The translations under genes and the position numbers were made by a program. This document shows, piece after piece, positions 9,106 through 18,069 of a stretch of DNA of 64,000 nucleotides (its first letter is position 1; each line of letters starts with the position of its first letter). This DNA comes from Maritalea porphyrae (lineage in GTDB: Bacteria; Pseudomonadota; Alphaproteobacteria; Rhizobiales; Devosiaceae), in the NCBI RefSeq assembly GCF_027213965.1, contig NZ_JAPWGX010000007.1, positions 1 through 64,000 on the forward strand. Direction: 5' to 3'. Below the pieces are notes generated by a model. That model was not told where the DNA came from. It made no database searches and saw nothing but the letters and a program-made list of their open reading frames with translations.

Positions 9106-10623
9106 TTAGTCTTCCAAAAGGCTAGACAAATGAGACAGATCCATATGGCGGACCGCTTCTTTGGTGATTTGGTTGTTTTTCAAGGTTGGCTTGCTGGCAT
9201 CAAACGCAAAGTCGTGATCCAGGTCTTTGGTCGCAGTTTCAAATTGCTTGAACTCAGTGAGCATTTTTCGCCAATCAACACCGTACGTTGCGAAAAACTT
9301 TTGTGGCGACATTGCCCCCGCTCGCACCGCCAAAATGTCCGCTTGTAGATCCTTAAGCGGATCAATTGGCTCATGGACCGGCATAACATATTGGTGCGAA
9401 TAACCATCGCGGCGCTTTGGCAGTAATCCAGCCAATTGAGTTCTGTTCAAGAAGCGGCTTGTCACACGAGCCATAAACTTTGGCACAAACTCAACGTGCT
9501 GGATTTGTGACACCAAACGACGAAGTTCGATTTTACCCGCTTTCAACGATGAATAGTTTGCTTGCCTAAGATCGCCTGTGCCTTGATCATAAGTGACGCC
9601 TGCGCCCGCGCAGATCATCATCATTGTGGTCATCCAAACAGTTTCATATTGACCAGTGCCAGAAGGTGAAACGACCTTTACATCTGCACCATGTGGCAAA
9701 TATTTGATCAACCCAGGGGCGAGTTTTTCATCCGTTGGTCGTTCTTTCGAAGTGGTGCCAATGTTTTCGGGCCCGCCACCTTGATCACTTCCAGTTACCA
9801 GTGCAGTTACACACGCCTCAACACGGGTTTTGGTAACCATCGCGTCAATCAAATCAGCTAAATCCCGACCAGTCATGAGAGATGGCGCCATCCATGGCAC
9901 CCCTCGCAACTGACCAGGCCGCAAACCGTGGTACAAATGCAAAATGCTCTCTCGATCGTGCAAAACCGGCTGATTTGCGCCGCGCCAATCGGCAGCCCCT
10001 GGGTGCTGTGGATAGAGCCAATAGCCTAAACGCTGGTCCCACTCACCCAGTTTGACGCCTAATCGTGTATCTTTATGTTTTGAAAAATTATCAAACCCAG
10101 CTGCGACTTGATCACCTTCAAATAGCTTTATTGCAAATGGCACAGTTCGATAATCGTCAAGCCTCAAATCGACGAATTTGCCAAAAACCTCGCCGCCCTC
10201 AACCATTGAGCGTGCAGCAAGAACTTGCTGCCCGGCATAGTTCGTTTCGCCTTCAATGTCAGAAGTGCTTTCAAACTCTTCATAGAGTGCTCCAACACGT
10301 CGATCCGATGCGTCAGAACCAGTGTCCCAAATTATTTTGATACCATTGCCCACAAGGTGCGATGTCATTGTTTGAACAATACGCGCGCCAATTGGTGTAT
10401 TGCGGCACATATCACGAGAACGATTTCGCAAAGTTGCAAGGGCCGGTCCAATTTCCGCGTTAACGTCAGTCGAACGCCCCTTGAAACTGTTCGTGCGCCT
10501 ACCATTTGAAGCCGCATCATAGCCTCGACTTTGGGTGACGATATCTAGCGCCTGGCGTTGCTGTGCGCGGCGCAGCGCCGTGCCAGGCGAAACCACCTTT
10601 ATGGCATTCTCTAAAATATTCAT
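9106..10623 (-). CDS. Phage portal protein, lambda family
   Basis: 505 residues, a normal portal length. Characteristic stretches are the N-terminal RNRSRDMCRNTPIGARIVQTM, then QVLAARSMVEGGEVFGKFVD, and DRESILHLYHGLRPGQLRGV followed by PWMAPSLM. A later YDQGTGDLRQANYSSLKAG segment also matches the lambda gpB-type portal. It forms the dodecameric channel for DNA entry and the tail joint. It is placed after the small joining protein and directly before the capsid fusion in transcription order, as in lambda. Confidence 0.95.
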   Translation of the reverse strand: MNILENAIKVVSPGTALRRAQQRQALDIVTQSRGYDAASNGRRTNSFKGRSTDVNAEIGPALATLRNRSRDMCRNTPIGARIVQTMTSHLVGNGIKIIWDTGSDASDRRVGALYEEFESTSDIEGETNYAGQQVLAARSMVEGGEVFGKFVDLRLDDYRTVPFAIKLFEGDQVAAGFDNFSKHKDTRLGVKLGEWDQRLGYWLYPQHPGAADWRGANQPVLHDRESILHLYHGLRPGQLRGVPWMAPSLMTGRDLADLIDAMVTKTRVEACVTALVTGSDQGGGPENIGTTSKERPTDEKLAPGLIKYLPHGADVKVVSPSGTGQYETVWMTTMMMICAGAGVTYDQGTGDLRQANYSSLKAGKIELRRLVSQIQHVEFVPKFMARVTSRFLNRTQLAGLLPKRRDGYSHQYVMPVHEPIDPLKDLQADILAVRAGAMSPQKFFATYGVDWRKMLTEFKQFETATKDLDHDFAFDASKPTLKNNQITKEAVRHMDLSHLSSLLED

Positions 10624-10625
10624 GT

Positions 10626-10832
10626 CTAATCCCGAGAATGGACCGCAAAGGTCGTGGTTGGGCGCGCATTTTGATCAGCAATGCCAAGGCTTGTCGCGAT
10701 CAGTTTGCGGATATGAAGCATGTCTGCCAGCGAACGGTATTTGACGCGGTGATTTGTAAACTCAACTTCAAAAGCGCCCAAGGCAATTGCCTCATCGATC
10801 GCCTTTAGGTCAGCTTCTGTCCAGTTATTCAT
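10626..10832 (-). CDS. gpW-like head-tail joining protein
   Basis: 68 residues, the size of lambda gpW. The sequence begins MNNWTEADLKAIDEAIALGA and continues with EVEFTNHRVKYRSLADMLHI, the alpha-beta-alpha pattern of that family. It lies between large terminase and portal, separated by 3 and 2 bases. In lambda the protein closes the head after packaging and supplies the tail attachment surface. Confidence 0.85.
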   Translation of the reverse strand: MNNWTEADLKAIDEAIALGAFEVEFTNHRVKYRSLADMLHIRKLIATSLGIADQNARPTTTFAVHSRD

Positions 10833-10835
10833 CGA

Positions 10836-12935
10836 CTAAAACCAATCTTTATCTTCAACCCAGTCACTTCGCTCAGTGTCCTTCGGGGGCTCATCGCGTG
10901 ATTGAACCATTAGCGTTTGCGATCGATTATCAACAGTGCAAGAATTCTGAGGCACCGGCAGAGCCCAATCTGGTGGGTTGCTCGGATCTATCTTTTCAGC
11001 ACCAATCACAATGACCACCGCTTTGCCGTAGCAACTCAGGTCAAGCGCTTCATTTCTTTTAACGCCAGGCTTCATCTGCCAGCCCTTGGCGGTTCTGCGC
11101 TCAGCACAGAACTCCGCATAGGCATCAACATCAATTTGCGAGCTGATATGATAGGAACCAGCACCAGGCTCAGTGCGCCTCAAGCTTGCAGTGACTTCGT
11201 CTTTCAAAATGTCAGTGCCAACCCAAATCAACGAAATGTCTGTTGCAGCCTTCTTGCCGTTGCTTGAACGCTCGATTTGTTTTGTGTAAGCACGCCGCTG
11301 TGTGGACACATCACCAGTCTTGTTCGAGTTTCCTTTAAGCAACCGAAACCGATCGCCAAGGCCCTCAGATTGCTTTCGACGCCAATATTCGTACGCCTTT
11401 TCGGTTACGCCTGGTTCGCCCGCACTATCTGAAGCTACAACGATTGGCACCAATGAGAACTCAGTGCCGTCAACTCTATATTCTCGCTTTAGAAGTGCAT
11501 CCAACGTCAACCAATCTTCATGGTAACGAGCCGGATCGAATGGACGATCAGCGTCGTCAATCGGTTTGAATATCCTAAATCGATCGATCAAAGTGCGCTC
11601 TAAGCCATCTGCCCATGCATCGGCATGACAAATGAAGTAAGCCCCCTGCACGTCCACCACGATCGTGATGAAGCGCGTATTGCCTGGCGCGGTGCGCTCA
11701 GCCAATTGAATGACTTTCTTGCGCACATCGTTCACGGTAAGAGCGCCAGATTTGCTCATCGCCCGTGGCAGGTATGGTTCGCCACGGTCAACGTTCACCG
11801 TAGTTTTGAGCGGGCCTTCATCGCCAGTTTTTCGATAATGCTCCACACCTTCCAAAAAGCGCTGTACAAGCTGCTTCCAAGTCGAAAATGCAGCTGCCGG
11901 ACCTTGCATCCAGTGACTTGCAATCGTTGTTGGCCGAATATCTCCGTCCAAGGTTACCAGATCGCCATGGCGTCCCTCGTGCAACCAAACTCCGTAGCTT
12001 TGCAATTCTCGTTTAAGATCATGCGTTATATCAGCATAGCCACAGTGCGGACATTTCATCTTAGCCATTTCCCCGGCTTCAGATGGACTTGCACCCTTTT
12101 CCCATTTCAACAGGTCGAAGATGGGTTCAAATTTCTCTTCGCAATGTGGACACGGCCAATACCACCGGCCCCGCGTTCCCATATTGTAGATACTAAGAAT
12201 GCCGGTTGTTGGCGGGGCATCATGCCAAGCCTCAGGTTTCCAGTCTTCGTCCAATATTGGATGACCAGGCGATGATTCAACGCAAGTCATGCCTTGGCTA
12301 AAATATGTTTCATTGCGCTTGCGCATCAACGAAAACAGATCCCCTTCACCGTCGATATCCAAGGGCATCCGGTCATAGTCGGTGCCAAACATGTCAGGAC
12401 TTTCATAACCCGATAGTTGGCTAATCGCGGGCCAATCAATGGTTAGCGTCATGCCACCCATAAATGCCTTATCAAAGGTATTGTTTGAGTTGCGCTCGCC
12501 CGTTAGTCGTTTGCTCAACTCCGGAGAATCCCGAAGCATCTTATCAATTTTTTCTTTGCTGAACTTACGACCCGTGTCTTTGGTCATATGGACGACGTGA
12601 ATGTTTCTTGGCTGGTAAACAATCCGATGGGCGATGCCGTTCAGCAACAGCGCATCTGTTTTACCGGTCCTGGCAGGTCCACAAAATGCCTCCGCCTCAA
12701 AAACACGCGAATTCAAAACATCGGCTGGCTCAACCATGTATGGCGTTACTGAATTATCCCAAAGCCCACGATATGCAGGGCTGTTTAGCAGTCTCACCTT
12801 TTCTGCGCTTTGACTTACACTCACGCGGCTGGGTGGAACCAATGCCGGCAACGCTAACAATGCTGCATCACGTGCTGAAGCAAATGGCGGCAGCTGATGA
12901 TCTTCAAATGCTTGCCCGATTTCTCGCATCGTCAT
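10836..12935 (-). CDS. Terminase large subunit, GpA family
   Basis: 699 residues. Walker A is GPARTGKT near residue 85; a Walker B-like LFGTDYDRM/DMFGTDYDRMP lies about 100 residues later. A CPHC...CPHC zinc-binding pair sits near residue 290-325, and the C-terminal nuclease domain has IVVDVQG and VASDSAGEPG. It is the ATP-driven packaging motor and cutter, forming a complex with the small subunit. The start ATG overlaps the small subunit stop (ATGA at 12932-12935), indicating coupling. GpA-type enzymes usually cut at cos sites, so a cos site is expected nearby. Confidence 0.95.
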   Translation of the reverse strand: MTMREIGQAFEDHQLPPFASARDAALLALPALVPPSRVSVSQSAEKVRLLNSPAYRGLWDNSVTPYMVEPADVLNSRVFEAEAFCGPARTGKTDALLLNGIAHRIVYQPRNIHVVHMTKDTGRKFSKEKIDKMLRDSPELSKRLTGERNSNNTFDKAFMGGMTLTIDWPAISQLSGYESPDMFGTDYDRMPLDIDGEGDLFSLMRKRNETYFSQGMTCVESSPGHPILDEDWKPEAWHDAPPTTGILSIYNMGTRGRWYWPCPHCEEKFEPIFDLLKWEKGASPSEAGEMAKMKCPHCGYADITHDLKRELQSYGVWLHEGRHGDLVTLDGDIRPTTIASHWMQGPAAAFSTWKQLVQRFLEGVEHYRKTGDEGPLKTTVNVDRGEPYLPRAMSKSGALTVNDVRKKVIQLAERTAPGNTRFITIVVDVQGAYFICHADAWADGLERTLIDRFRIFKPIDDADRPFDPARYHEDWLTLDALLKREYRVDGTEFSLVPIVVASDSAGEPGVTEKAYEYWRRKQSEGLGDRFRLLKGNSNKTGDVSTQRRAYTKQIERSSNGKKAATDISLIWVGTDILKDEVTASLRRTEPGAGSYHISSQIDVDAYAEFCAERRTAKGWQMKPGVKRNEALDLSCYGKAVVIVIGAEKIDPSNPPDWALPVPQNSCTVDNRSQTLMVQSRDEPPKDTERSDWVEDKDWF

Positions 12936-13558
12936 CTCTTCGGTGCCAATTTCAATTCGATCTTGTGCTTAATGTCTTCCAGCACAGCATCGGTAAGCTC
13001 AATTGCCCGTTCGACTTGTTTGGCAGAAAGCCCCATGTCGCGTTCAAGCCGGTCTGGTAGTGATGTTGCGCCATCCCGCATCACAACGAAAACAGTTTCA
13101 AGCAAATCAACAACATCAGCGCGCGGAATTAGCTCTCCGCGCGACGTCGCAGTGATTTGATATTCGCGATCGGCCGCGTAAACTTCGCGTCGGTCTTTTG
13201 GACTAAGTCCGTTGTTTTCATCTTCTTCGCCATCAGGAAATAATGCCAAGCGCATTTGCTCGACACTGGCTTGTGCTTGAAGGGCAGATTTTGCCTCCGT
13301 CGCTTCGCGATCCCTGACCCAGGCATAGCAATGGGAAAGCAAAAACTTGTATTGCTTGCCATTTGTGCCCCGCTCAAGCATCGGCATGTCATGCCGCATC
13401 CAAGCCGTAATGGTTGGCTCAGTGACTTTGAGCGCAGTTGCAAGTTGCGATCGGTTAAGCTGCGCGTCTTCAACCCCCTCAGGTAGCGGATATTGTCGCA
13501 ACAGTTCTGAAGAGATCTCTTTCGTTGGTGCTGCATGACTTAGACCAAGAGCCGACAT
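12932..13558 (-). CDS. Terminase small subunit (Nu1 / DUF1441-like)
   Basis: 208 residues. The N-terminal half contains a winged helix-turn-helix (LNRSQLATALKVTEPTITAW, ~residues 34-53) as in Nu1-type subunits. The C-terminal half is helical and charged for contact with the large subunit. It recognises the packaging site in DNA. The gene stop overlaps the large subunit start. The 186-base gap upstream (13559-13744) holds a candidate packaging-site repeat. Confidence 0.85.
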   Translation of the reverse strand: MSALGLSHAAPTKEISSELLRQYPLPEGVEDAQLNRSQLATALKVTEPTITAWMRHDMPMLERGTNGKQYKFLLSHCYAWVRDREATEAKSALQAQASVEQMRLALFPDGEEDENNGLSPKDRREVYAADREYQITATSRGELIPRADVVDLLETVFVVMRDGATSLPDRLERDMGLSAKQVERAIELTDAVLEDIKHKIELKLAPKR

Positions 13559-13658
13559 TTTACCTCCGCCACCTCAGCTAGAGCAACAACAACAACAATG
13601 AAAACAGATAGTTACCAGAAAAACTACAAATCCGAACAGAATGCGCCGCCGCGTCACC

Positions 13659-13699
13659 GTGCGGGGGAAAGGGCTGGGAAGGACCCAAACTCCCCGCAC
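13659..13699. repeat. Interrupted inverted repeat upstream of the terminase small gene (cos candidate)
   Basis: GTGCGGGG at 13659-13666 and its reverse complement CCCCGCAC at 13692-13699 flank a purine-rich 25-base spacer. The stretch is more GC-rich than its surroundings and lies in the short gap before the small terminase gene, where lambda-type cos sites lie. A second short inverted pair (GATCG/CGATC) is at about 13734-13746. A role in packaging is inference; a terminator function is less likely because no T-run follows. Confidence 0.35.
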
Positions 13700-13744
13700 T
13701 TGCGAGCGCACAATGGCAGCGCTTGAAGGCGCTGATCGTTGCGA

Positions 13745-14284
13745 TCACCTGCTAAACAGAATGAAGTCAATCTCATGACGCACATCGTCAACCAGATCTT
13801 CAGTAAAGCCATCGGACCACTGATTGATTGCTGGTTCTTTCATTATCTCAACAGGGATGGCTGGGCCAAACACCTGCTTGATTGGAAATCGGGATGCACT
13901 TTCTCGTTTGAAGGCTAACCCGTTCAGCTTGGAAACGATGAACGCCCCCTTGAACGTCTGGCTTCTACCCCATGGGCTAGCCGAAACACCCTGTTCGGTC
14001 TGCGCTCCACCAAAGTGGGCGATGTTGATATGTGCGCCCGTGGCAGTCAATGCGTATTCCAAAGCGCTATAGCTGGCGCGGCGTGTCGCAATTGATTTGC
14101 GGACTGAGGTTGTTGGTAAGCCAGTTTGCTCTACCAACGCCCGGATAATCGCAGTGCGTCGTTTATTCCCGCGTCTGTTGATGCCGCGCCGAAACGCGTG
14201 GTGCAGTTCTTGGCCCGATAGTTTATCGAGCTTGTTTGCTATTGGAGCAAATGCACTGGCGTCCAATTCAAAGATCTCTTGCAT
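13745..14284 (-). CDS. Prophage minor tail protein Z-like
   Basis: 179 residues from ATG 14284, which has a GGAG at 6 bases; a TTG start at 14302 is possible. The body has the gpZ pattern: HAFRRGINRRGNKRRTAIIRA, GLPTTSVRKSI, and the late VFGPAIPVEIM segment typical of minor tail protein Z. In lambda, Z acts in tail completion. Here it is unusually placed upstream of the terminase genes, apparently first in the late operon. A 14-bp palindrome lies 21-34 bases before the start. Confidence 0.75.
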   Translation of the reverse strand: MQEIFELDASAFAPIANKLDKLSGQELHHAFRRGINRRGNKRRTAIIRALVEQTGLPTTSVRKSIATRRASYSALEYALTATGAHINIAHFGGAQTEQGVSASPWGRSQTFKGAFIVSKLNGLAFKRESASRFPIKQVFGPAIPVEIMKEPAINQWSDGFTEDLVDDVRHEIDFILFSR

Positions 14285-14304
14285 GCCGCGCTCCAAATTC
14301 AATT

Positions 14305-14318
14305 CTGCAAATTTGCAG
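14305..14318. promoter_or_regulatory. 14-bp palindrome CTGCAAATTTGCAG upstream of the packaging operon
   Basis: A perfect palindrome just upstream of the gpZ-like gene. The same sequence with two flanking matches on each side (an 18-base identity) recurs at 24510-24523 inside the ParB-MT-A70 gene. Its position in front of the first late gene suggests an operator. No cognate regulator is proven; candidates encoded nearby are the ParB-domain methyltransferase and the GcrA-like protein. Confidence 0.5.
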
Positions 14319-14391
14319 TTTTAGCATTCGGTGTGCGCGGCTTTGGTCGCGCTATGATCATTGGTCTGCTCCACCGTTGGGGCAAGGGCAC

Positions 14392-14426
14392 AAAAAAGCG
14401 CCGCCGAGCAATTGCTGGGCAGCGCT
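14392..14426 (-). terminator. Rho-independent terminator after the replication module
   Basis: On the minus strand a hairpin (AGCGC...GCGCT outer stem with an inner GCNNAGCAATTGCT-type stem) at 14426-14397 is followed by six T. It lies between the end of the 14489-15085 gene and the gpZ-like gene, separating early from late transcription units. Confidence 0.7.
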
Positions 14427-14488
14427 ATGTTTGAACCTTTTTTGTTGTGGTATTAGTGCTTCAAATCCAAATGACTCGTCAATAGGCC

Positions 14489-15085
14489 CTAGCCAACTTT
14501 TTTCAGATCGACTGCCCATGGTTCGCGCAAAACCGAGGTGGGCAAAGGGCTGAAGGCGGATAAAATATTTTTCAGATCGCACTGCAAAGCGTTTAAACCT
14601 TCCCACCAGACTGTGTGCGCAGCCCTTGCGGCGTTCACTATGTGAGGCGGATAGCCATCATAGGTGTAAAGATACCCGCTGCGCACCACACAGTCGCCCG
14701 TTTTGGCACCTTCGAACATTTTGACGGGTTTACCGTTCTTGCCCACTTGCGGCACCAACGTACCAACGCCTTCTTCTATCCAATCTGGTTGGCTGTCCTT
14801 TTTCGCATGGAAATAAACCAAATCCCGCGCTTGCCCCTTCAAATGCCAAAGGGCATCGAACACTTCGATCGCGTCAACATGGCAATTGGCGATAATGTTT
14901 TGATCGTTTGGCCCATGGCCATCAATGGTGCAGCCCAACATCAACATACGTTCAATCTTGGCAGTGCTGGTTAGGTTGGCCGTTGGCCCATCACCACGGC
15001 GCACGGCAGCTGCTGCTTGCTCGACACATTGATCAACCAGTGCCCACCGCACCAATTCTTGAATTTCGATCTGTTCTTTGCTCAT
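14489..15085 (-). CDS. Phage protein of unknown function between origin-like repeats and late operon
   Basis: 198 residues. It starts MSKEQIEIQELVRWALVDQC, is mostly soluble, and contains a middle part with NCHVDAIEVFDALWHLKGQA and YFHAKKDSQPDW. No family recognised. It lies alone between the iteron cluster and a terminator. The position, just before the late operon, would suit a late-gene or antitermination regulator, but no DNA-binding motif is evident. Confidence 0.75.
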   Translation of the reverse strand: MSKEQIEIQELVRWALVDQCVEQAAAAVRRGDGPTANLTSTAKIERMLMLGCTIDGHGPNDQNIIANCHVDAIEVFDALWHLKGQARDLVYFHAKKDSQPDWIEEGVGTLVPQVGKNGKPVKMFEGAKTGDCVVRSGYLYTYDGYPPHIVNAARAAHTVWWEGLNALQCDLKNILSAFSPLPTSVLREPWAVDLKKVG

Positions 15086-15095
15086 TTTATCGCCT

Positions 15096-15323
15096 GTCCT
15101 AAGTGTCCTATTGCCGTGGTTTAGGTTGGACGCTGCAAAGCCCCGCTCACTGGGCTTTGTCCTATGTGTCCTATTAGTCCTATTAAAAATAGAGGTTATA
15201 AAATCAATTCAGTCGCCTTTACGCGCACGGGGCAGCTAAAAACATAGGACACATAGGACATATAGGACTCCTGTTTGAAATCATTGGCTTTTTCGGTGTC
15301 CTATTGAAGAAATTCAATAGGAC
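15096..15323. repeat. Iteron-like cluster: ten GTCCTA/TAGGAC copies with 9-bp period
   Basis: GTCCTA occurs at 15096, 15105, 15159, 15168, 15177 and 15298. Its complement TAGGAC occurs at 15245, 15254, 15263 and 15318. Neighbours within groups are exactly 9 bp apart. The last pair forms a perfect 11-bp stem with a GAAA loop (15298-15308 / 15313-15323). The cluster lies in a 396-base gene-free gap next to the helicase and primase genes, with an AT-rich stretch at about 15181-15210 between the oppositely oriented groups. The layout resembles an iteron origin of replication; an operator array is the alternative. Confidence 0.7.
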
Positions 15324-15481
15324 GGGGTTGGACTCTCAGCGCCGAAGAAACAGGGCTGGAAGATTTTTTTGGCGCTTGAACGCGTTTGAACAGGCTTTTG
15401 TTGCCACACAATTGGCTCCAAAATCGGGTTTCACCCCATCTGGCCCTGTTTGTTTTCGCTGTGGTTTATGCGGTTTGTGGG

Positions 15482-16927
15482 TCAATTTTGGTCACCATAG
15501 GCGGCTTCATCGTTCGCCCATTCCACGTCTTGATTGACTGCCTCGGCAAAGCCAGCACGGCATTCTTCTAACGTTGGAAACTCGTAACACCACTCGCGTT
15601 TTGCATATTGATCGCCATTGGATGGCACCATGCGCCTGCGCTTTAGGTTGGGCACCAGCTTTTTAAGCGCCTTGCCCACCGTGCTTTCGTAGGATCGGCG
15701 CTTAATGCCCACCAGGTCTGACAATTTGATGTAATCATCATAAATCGCGCTGCATTTGACCACGCGTTCCCACTCACCGGATCCAGACAAGGTTTCACTG
15801 TTTGAGAGGTGGGTGAACCACCATGCCTCTGCGCTATCAAGCGATTGTATCTTTTGCTCAAGCAGCGCTGTGGTTTTGGGTATGGTCCAGAAATCAATGG
15901 TGCTTAGGTCAAAGTGCTGTAGGTCATATAGCAAGGCTTCACGCCCGCCATCGTCCAACTGTTCGTGCATTTCAGCAAAGTAACCGTGGTTTTGCAGCGC
16001 AGCATCACCCACATCCAGCACACAAAAGCGCCGTTCGTCTTTACCAGCTGGCACCACCCAATCTTCGTTTGACGTCATCACCAAGCGCACAAGGTTCTTC
16101 ATGCGGATCGGGTCCACGCCCTTGGCCTCGATCATTTGGTGCTTTGAGGTAATTAGCCCTTTTAAGCGACCTTCAGCATTCTTATCACCTGCCCAAACCG
16201 CCTCTTCAGCCATCAACAGCAAGCATTTGGCCATGTGCGCATTGAAATTGCCGGTGATATATCGCGGGTCATCAACTTGATAGAAGTGGCTGGCGATCAA
16301 TTCGCCCATCACCTCGCCCACCGTAGACTTGCCCGATCCCATGCGCCCGCGAAACACCAGGGCGGTGCCGGTGCGCTCGCGTGGCCGTTGCACCATGTGG
16401 GCAAACCAGCCAAACACCCAATCGCGCAGGGCTTTGTCGCCGCCGCACACATTGTTCAGCAAATGGTCTTCAAAAACAGAATAGCCCTGCTTTTTGGGCA
16501 CCGCTTCACATGAGAACCCCTGCCATAGGTTGAGGTAACCAGGCGATCCGCCCAGCCCATCTGGATTGGGCAAAAACTCCATGCCGCGATATTGCCTGCG
16601 CCGCTCCGCGTGGATCCACGCCTTGGCCCAGGTCATCGGCTTCCGCTTGCCATCGGCCCCAGCGTAAAACACGAACTTATTGTCATACCAGCGGTTGAAA
16701 GCGTCGACCGTGCGGATTTGCAGCCGGTCTTCAATTTCATATGCATCTGGCTGCTCATGCACCATAACGGCCTTAGAGCCAAGCAACACCAACGCCCATT
16801 CTTCATTCATGTTGTCAATGGAGAAATCCCCCATCTCGGCCTGTTCTTCTTCGATGTGGTTTTGTGGTGTTACCGGCGCATCGATGGCTGTTGCTTGACC
16901 AATCGCACTTTGAATTTGGTTGCTCAC
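15482..16927 (-). CDS. Phage replicative helicase / DUF5906-type ATPase
   Basis: 481 residues. Walker A (GRMGSGKST, ~residue 195) is followed by ISHFYQVDDPRYITGNFNAH, LLLMAEEAVWAGDK and a sensor-type LVRLVMTSNEDWVVPAG. This pattern matches primase-associated SF3/D5-like helicases. The N-terminal ~60 residues are acidic. It overlaps the primase gene by 4 bases, so the two are likely translated together and act as the replisome core. Transcription then runs into the iteron cluster. Confidence 0.85.
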   Translation of the reverse strand: MSNQIQSAIGQATAIDAPVTPQNHIEEEQAEMGDFSIDNMNEEWALVLLGSKAVMVHEQPDAYEIEDRLQIRTVDAFNRWYDNKFVFYAGADGKRKPMTWAKAWIHAERRRQYRGMEFLPNPDGLGGSPGYLNLWQGFSCEAVPKKQGYSVFEDHLLNNVCGGDKALRDWVFGWFAHMVQRPRERTGTALVFRGRMGSGKSTVGEVMGELIASHFYQVDDPRYITGNFNAHMAKCLLLMAEEAVWAGDKNAEGRLKGLITSKHQMIEAKGVDPIRMKNLVRLVMTSNEDWVVPAGKDERRFCVLDVGDAALQNHGYFAEMHEQLDDGGREALLYDLQHFDLSTIDFWTIPKTTALLEQKIQSLDSAEAWWFTHLSNSETLSGSGEWERVVKCSAIYDDYIKLSDLVGIKRRSYESTVGKALKKLVPNLKRRRMVPSNGDQYAKREWCYEFPTLEECRAGFAEAVNQDVEWANDEAAYGDQN

Positions 16928-18069
16928 TCAGCGCCCTCCACAAGCATATCGTTAAAGTCTTTGCCATCTGCGGCGTTGGCAATTTTGGCCACCAGCCCTG
17001 GGCGCAAGGCCATGGCGCGGCGACCGCAGCGCTGCAGTTGGTTATCTGTCTTTTTGCTGTCGCTATCGCCATCGCGTAACAACACCAGTTCTTTGCACCA
17101 TGCGGGTGGCACAAAAGCTTCGTCATCGTTTAAATCGGGCAAGTGATTGCACCGCTTGCCGTTTTCATCTTCACCCGCTGCACCGGCCATGTTGCCTAGG
17201 TCTGCGCCGCACCAATATGCGGTGTTGGGCTGGTAAGCTTCTTGCAGCGCTGTCAGCGTTGTTTCAATGCCTTCACCAACCACCAACCGCGTTGGCGCTG
17301 ATGGTGTGTACAGGCGAATGGCCCCGCTCTTTTTGGAGCCTTTCATGATTTTTGAAGGCAATGGGTTGCCCGTATTTGGGTCTGCTTTTTCGCGCTTACC
17401 CTTTGGCGTTGTAGGGTCAAGAAAGGTCATGTGCACCGCGTCCAAATCGTCGTTTGGCTTGATGATTTCACCCACCATGACAGGGCATTCATCAATGGTG
17501 ATCCATTCCACTTTGCCCCCGTTTTTGACCGGAATTTTGCGTTCAAATCGTTCGATTTCGCGTAGCAAAATTTTGAAACGCCCTTGGGCAATCGTGTCCG
17601 CCAATTTGTCCAAACCGCGTTTGCGCAAATAGGCTTCAACCGGACCACCTGGCTTTGGCAAGCGTGCCAGGTTCATGATGCGACGGGCGGACCTTATTTG
17701 GTCCTGCCGATAGCGATTTGCCACGCGTTCCCGCGCTAGTCTGTCTTGTTCGGCCTGCGCTTTCAGCTCAGCTTCACGCGCCGGATCAATTGGCTCAGCC
17801 GCCTTGCGGCCTGTTATGCGCTCAAGGGCAGATTTGTAATCCAACCCTTCCATATGCTGCACCAGCTTGATCACATCGCCACCCACATCGCATTGGCGGC
17901 ACAGCCACACGTTTTTTGAAATGTTGATGGCAAAGCGGTCCGTGCCGCCACAAAGGGGACAAGGGCCAAACCGATCATTGCCGCGTTTGGTGATGGCCCA
18001 GCCTTGGCGTTCGGCCCAATCAATGCAGCTGGTGTTTTGGGCTTCGTTTTTGAGGTGATCGAGGTTCAT
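16924..18069 (-). CDS. Phage DNA primase with zinc finger and Toprim domain
   Basis: About 381 residues from ATG 18069, preferred over the upstream start at 18126 because a GGAGG lies 7 bases before it. The zinc finger CPLCGGTDRF...WLCRQCD lies at residues ~38-62. A Toprim-like domain follows in the second half (LVVGEGIETTLTALQEA, then LLRDGDSDSKK). The enzyme should make RNA primers for phage replication. The start overlaps the stop of the S78-like gene (ATGA), and its stop overlaps the helicase start. Confidence 0.9.
   Translation of the reverse strand: MNLDHLKNEAQNTSCIDWAERQGWAITKRGNDRFGPCPLCGGTDRFAINISKNVWLCRQCDVGGDVIKLVQHMEGLDYKSALERITGRKAAEPIDPAREAELKAQAEQDRLARERVANRYRQDQIRSARRIMNLARLPKPGGPVEAYLRKRGLDKLADTIAQGRFKILLREIERFERKIPVKNGGKVEWITIDECPVMVGEIIKPNDDLDAVHMTFLDPTTPKGKREKADPNTGNPLPSKIMKGSKKSGAIRLYTPSAPTRLVVGEGIETTLTALQEAYQPNTAYWCGADLGNMAGAAGEDENGKRCNHLPDLNDDEAFVPPAWCKELVLLRDGDSDSKKTDNQLQRCGRRAMALRPGLVAKIANAADGKDFNDMLVEGAE

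Noticed and set aside
15137-15158. AAAGCCC/GGGCTTT hairpin as terminator
   Set aside because: No T-run on either side; it lies within the iteron region and is more likely part of that element.
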